Source: UBA2357 sp041916775 (GTDB taxonomy: Bacteria; Pseudomonadota; Gammaproteobacteria; Burkholderiales; Rhodocyclaceae). Taken from it: a stretch of 64,000 bases of DNA. The stretch is from the NCBI GenBank assembly GCA_041916775.1, contig JAYRYZ010000014.1, forward strand, positions 1 to 64,000, in the 5' to 3' direction. Made by a program: the position numbers and the translations under genes. A model generated the notes under the pieces. The model was not told where the DNA came from and did not search any database. It was given only the letters and a program-made list of their open reading frames with translations. This document shows, one piece after another, positions 60,832-64,000 of this stretch; within the stretch, counting starts at the first letter, position 1; each line of letters begins with the position of its first letter.

Positions 60832-62063
60832 GATGGCTCCAGTGGATGCGGGTGGTTGGTGTGTGGCGGTGCGAGGGGGTCTGCGTGCGGCAGCGCGCAC
60901 AGGGGAGCGGCGCCCGGCAGGGCGGACAGGGGCGGCGCGCCCGATAGGGCGCACAGGGCCGCGGGCGTGATGTCGGCGACCGTGGCGCAGCCGGCGGTGG
61001 CCATCGCGGCTTCGAGCTCCTCGCGCATCAGGCGCAGCATGTGGGCGACGCCGAGGGCGCCGGCGACGGCGAGCGCGAAGACCTGCAGACGTCCGACCAG
61101 CACCGCGTCGGCGCCGAGCGCGAGCGCCTTGAACACATCCAGCCCGCTGCGGATGCCGCTGTCGAGCAGCAACGGAAAGCCCTCCCCGACCGCAGCGCGC
61201 ACCGCTGGCAGCATCGCGAGGCTGGCCGGGACGCCATCGAAGGTACGACCGCCATGATTCGAGACGATCACGCCGGCGGCGCCCAGCGACCGCATCAGCA
61301 CGGCATCGTCCGGATGCAGCACGCCCTTGACGATGACCGGCAGCCGGGTGTGGGCGACCACCCAGGCGACATCCTCCGCCAGCGGCGCATGTTGCAGCGC
61401 GCCGCGCAGCAGGCCCGGGCGTGCCGTGCCCGGCTCGTGTTGCGGGTAGGCGGTGAGGTTGGCCGGGACGAACCCTGCGGGCATTGCGAAACCGCTCCGC
61501 AGAGCGCGGTGGCTGGGGAACTGCAGGGTGGCGTCGAGCGTGAGCACGATCGCGCGGTAGCCGGCGGCCTCCGCGCGTTGCAGGAGATCGCGCGAATCCT
61601 CGCGGCGAGCCTGCAGGTAGAGCTGGAACCACTGTGCTTGGCCCCGGCCCGCGGTGGCGATGGCTTCCAGCGGTTGTGACGAGAGCGTGCTGACGACCAG
61701 GGTGGTGTCGGTGGCGGCGGCGGCGCGCGCGGTTTCGAGCTCGGCGTTCGGGTGGGCGAGACGCTGGTGTGCGACCGGCGCGAGCAGGATGGGGTGTTCG
61801 AAGGCCTCGCCAAGCTGCCGTATGCGGGTATGGCCGCCGCGCAGATCGCGTGCGATGCGCGGCAACAGGGCATGCTGGCCGAACGCGGCGAGGTTGGCGT
61901 GGAGCGTTGTCTCGGCGCCGCTGCCGCCATCGAGATAGGCGAAGGTGGGGGCGGGCATGGCCGCGCGGGCGAGGTCGATGTAATCCGCCGCGGCGTGGAC
62001 GCCGGACGGGATGCGTGGAGGGGTGTCTTGCGAGCGCGAGGCTTCGGGGGTGGATGTCGTCAT
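60825..62063 (-). CDS. FMN-dependent alpha-hydroxy-acid dehydrogenase/oxidase (LldD-like)
   Basis: This 412-residue TIM-barrel flavoenzyme has Lys246 (IVKGVL), catalytic His270 and Arg273 (SNHGGRTFDG), and the phosphate site SGIRSG followed by LGADAVLVGR. It oxidises an L-2-hydroxy acid; lactate is not assured, since the LldD SNHGGRQLD is here SNHGGRTFD. The last 40 residues are a Pro/Ala/Leu repeat tail (SGAPPLSALPGAAPLCALPH). It lies between a TonB receptor and a PKHD hydroxylase, 53 nt after the receptor. Confidence 0.88.
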   Translation of the reverse strand: MTTSTPEASRSQDTPPRIPSGVHAAADYIDLARAAMPAPTFAYLDGGSGAETTLHANLAAFGQHALLPRIARDLRGGHTRIRQLGEAFEHPILLAPVAHQRLAHPNAELETARAAAATDTTLVVSTLSSQPLEAIATAGRGQAQWFQLYLQARREDSRDLLQRAEAAGYRAIVLTLDATLQFPSHRALRSGFAMPAGFVPANLTAYPQHEPGTARPGLLRGALQHAPLAEDVAWVVAHTRLPVIVKGVLHPDDAVLMRSLGAAGVIVSNHGGRTFDGVPASLAMLPAVRAAVGEGFPLLLDSGIRSGLDVFKALALGADAVLVGRLQVFALAVAGALGVAHMLRLMREELEAAMATAGCATVADITPAALCALSGAPPLSALPGAAPLCALPHADPLAPPHTNHPHPLEPSC

Positions 62064-62116
62064 GAGATGAGGCGCCCCCGACCGCCCGGAGGCGGCGGGA
62101 GCGCGCGTGCTGCGTA

Positions 62117-64000
62117 TCAGAAGTCGTAGTTCAGGGTCACGCGCACATTGCGTGCGTCACCCTTGTAAAGGAAGGAGCCGGAGCGGTAGCCCGCGGTGTA
62201 GTAGTCGCGGTCCGCCACGTTGCCGATGTTGAGGCGCACATCGGCGTGCTTGTTGAGGCGGTAGTTCGCGAACAGGTCGATCACTGCGTACGATGGAATC
62301 GGCTGGCTGTACTGGCCCTCGGCGTTGATGCCGGGCGCCGAGTCCGGCTGGCCTGCGTAGCGCTTGTCCTCGTACTTCAGCGCGCCGCCGAACGAGAAGG
62401 CGTCGGTGGCCTGGTAGCGCAGCTGCGCGAAGGCGCTGCGGTCGGCGAAGTTCGACAGCGTCTTGCCGACGTTGGCGGCCACATTGGACTCCAGGATCTC
62501 GGCGTCCATCAGCACGATGCCTGCCTGGGCGGTGAGCCTGGGCGTGAGCTGACCCGACAGGCCCAGCTCGATGCCGCGCACGCGGTTCTTGCCGGTGTTC
62601 TGCGCGCCGGAAGATTCGTAGCCGGTGGTGTTCGGGCTCTGTTCCATCACGTCGGACTTGGTGATCTGGAACACCGCTGCGGTGGCGAGCAGCCTGTTGT
62701 CCATGATGTTCCACTTGGTACCGAGCTCGATGCTCTCGGTCTGTTCCGGACGGCTGTCGGCGACCGTGACGTTGTTGTTCTCGTCCACGCAGATGCCGCC
62801 GTAGCCGCAGCTGGAGCCCACGTCGGATTCGCCGCCGTTGATGTCGCTGGCGGTGGAATAGCTGAGGTAGACGTTCGCGTCCGGGCGGAACTTGTAGGAG
62901 AGGCCGAGGTGGCCGTTCCACAGGCCGTCGTCGTACTGGTAATTGCGCAATGTGGTGCCGGTGGTCTGGTTGGTGCTCTTCGTGGTGGTGTCGTAATCGA
63001 AGCGGTCGTAGCGCAGCCCGGCGAAGGCTACCCATTGGTCGGAGAGGTCCACCGTGTCCATCAGCGACAGCGACAGCGTATCCACGTTCCAGTCGATGTC
63101 CCAGTCACCCTTCGTGATCGAGCGGTTCATGATGCCGTTGAGCCCGGCCACCGGCAGGCCGTTGAGGTCGAGCGCGCACCAGGCGTTGTTGCTCGTGGCG
63201 GTGTTGCCGGTGATGCAGTTCTGGCCCGAGTTCGCCACGCCGTACACACCGTTCAGCACCGAATGCTGCGCATACTCCACCCCGGCGATGAAGGCGTGTT
63301 TCATACCGCCCAAGTTGGCATCCACATGCAGATTGGTCTGGTTCACGAAGTACTCCACCTCCTGCCAGCCCTGGTGTGTGCTCAGGGTGATGGTCGCGAG
63401 CCCGGGTGCGACGTCGTTGGCGCCGCGGGTCGCGGCGCGTGCGCCGGTGGTGACGTAGCCGTTGTCGGAGGTGCCGTAGCGGGTGATGTTGGTCAGCCGC
63501 ACGTCCGGCGAGAAGCGGTATTGCAGGCGGCTGGTGAAGGTGTCGACATCGGAGCTGAGGAAATCCTGCGATTGCGCATAGACCGGCACGTTCGTCGCCG
63601 GCTTGCGGTTGGGCAGCGTGCCGACCAGGAAGCCGCCCATGTCGGGGTTGTCGTCCGCGCGCAGGCCGTAGTAGTCCAGCGTGATGTCGAAGGCGTCGGT
63701 CGGCTTCAGCAGGGTGGATAGCGCAAGGCCCCGGCGGTCACGGTCGGCCGGCGCGCGATCGGGTACGTCCTGGCCGGCGTACAGTGCGTTGATGCGCACC
63801 GCGGCGTTGTCACTGAGCACGCGGTTGCTGTCGATCGTGCCGCGGAAGTACTTGTCGGTGCCGACGCCGGCGGTGAGTCGGGTGTAGTCGTAGTCCACCG
63901 TGGCCTGCTTCGTCACCGAGTTGATCGCGCCGCCGGCGGTGCCGCGGCCGGCGAAGCTCGAGCTCGGTCCCTTGGAGATTTCCACCTGCTCGGTCGCGAA
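62117..64000 (-). CDS. TonB-dependent siderophore receptor, partial (5' end outside window)
   Basis: The frame stays open to the window edge, so the N-terminal signal and first part of the plug are missing; about 627 residues remain. It has the plug motif VEISKGPSSSFAGRGTAGG, a 22-strand-type barrel with the family blocks YTRLTAGVGTDKYFRG and VYLSYSTASD, and the C-terminal FLYKGDARNVRVTLNYDF with terminal Phe. It resembles catecholate receptors (Fiu/FiuA type). A cysteine pair (SSCGYGGIC) lies in an outer loop. It heads the iron-uptake operon. Confidence 0.93.
   Translation of the reverse strand, partial: FATEQVEISKGPSSSFAGRGTAGGAINSVTKQATVDYDYTRLTAGVGTDKYFRGTIDSNRVLSDNAAVRINALYAGQDVPDRAPADRDRRGLALSTLLKPTDAFDITLDYYGLRADDNPDMGGFLVGTLPNRKPATNVPVYAQSQDFLSSDVDTFTSRLQYRFSPDVRLTNITRYGTSDNGYVTTGARAATRGANDVAPGLATITLSTHQGWQEVEYFVNQTNLHVDANLGGMKHAFIAGVEYAQHSVLNGVYGVANSGQNCITGNTATSNNAWCALDLNGLPVAGLNGIMNRSITKGDWDIDWNVDTLSLSLMDTVDLSDQWVAFAGLRYDRFDYDTTTKSTNQTTGTTLRNYQYDDGLWNGHLGLSYKFRPDANVYLSYSTASDINGGESDVGSSCGYGGICVDENNNVTVADSRPEQTESIELGTKWNIMDNRLLATAAVFQITKSDVMEQSPNTTGYESSGAQNTGKNRVRGIELGLSGQLTPRLTAQAGIVLMDAEILESNVAANVGKTLSNFADRSAFAQLRYQATDAFSFGGALKYEDKRYAGQPDSAPGINAEGQYSQPIPSYAVIDLFANYRLNKHADVRLNIGNVADRDYYTAGYRSGSFLYKGDARNVRVTLNYDF

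Overview
The window is chromosomal DNA of a GC-rich betaproteobacterium. The best fit is the Rhodocyclales (Thauera/Azoarcus/Aromatoleum type). This placement rests on gene content and order (dxs-ispA-xseB, an LspA/FKBP/IspH cluster, a DUF4212 plus sodium:solute symporter pair, the glyoxylate shunt) and on base composition; no 16S gene is present to confirm it. The window opens in the last 45 bases of a 5S rRNA gene, so an rRNA operon lies just to the left.

Layout. 0.2-6 kb: a MaoC/PhaJ-like hydratase and isoprenoid supply genes (dxs, ispA, xseB, ispH) surrounding a Rieske oxygenase. 6-16 kb: housekeeping genes fkpB, lspA, ileS, ribF, amiC, tsaE, queG, murI and a sulfurtransferase coupled to a SpoIIAA-like protein. 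16-19 kb: glycerol use (glpK-glpD). 20-24 kb: an envelope glycosylation cassette (ChbG/HpnK-type deacetylase, GT2 transferase, ArnT-like transferase, GtrA). 24-26.7 kb: a two-component system divergent from a Spy/CpxP-like periplasmic protein. 26.8-36 kb: aceA, rraA, clpA-clpS, a cold shock gene, ribosomal proteins L33 and L28, radC, coaBC, dut and a Nudix gene. 35.9-50 kb: acetate and glyoxylate metabolism (aceK, icd, a symporter pair, lrgAB, malate synthase G) with an EF-G-like GTPase, an orphan DUF4212 gene and a HAD/LysR divergent pair.

51.29-58.18 kb: a compact integrated element of 6,806 bp sits in tRNA-Thr(CGT). An 85-bp direct repeat (two mismatches) that starts in the anticodon stem of the tRNA marks both ends. 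The element encodes a P4-type integrase, one AT-richer cargo gene of unknown function, an AlpA-like HTH protein, a winged-helix protein with a C-terminal membrane segment, a Toprim primase, a DUF927-type ATPase and a small protein with four conserved-looking cysteines. It has no capsid, tail, portal or relaxase gene, so it looks like a phage satellite or a minimal integrative element. Two dense clusters of a GGAACG/CGTTCC hexamer lie inside its replication genes, and arrays of an 11-bp motif lie inside both ends.

58.4-64 kb: a pectate-lyase-like lipoprotein, then an iron-uptake operon read leftwards (TonB-dependent receptor cut by the window edge, FMN-dependent alpha-hydroxy-acid dehydrogenase, PKHD-type hydroxylase).

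Together the chromosomal genes describe an aerobic or denitrifying heterotroph that grows on acetate and glycerol. All glyoxylate shunt enzymes and their regulator kinase (aceA, glcB, icd, aceK) plus a probable acetate permease fall within about 23 kb but in separate transcription units. Gene packing is tight: several convergent pairs overlap by 14-38 bp.
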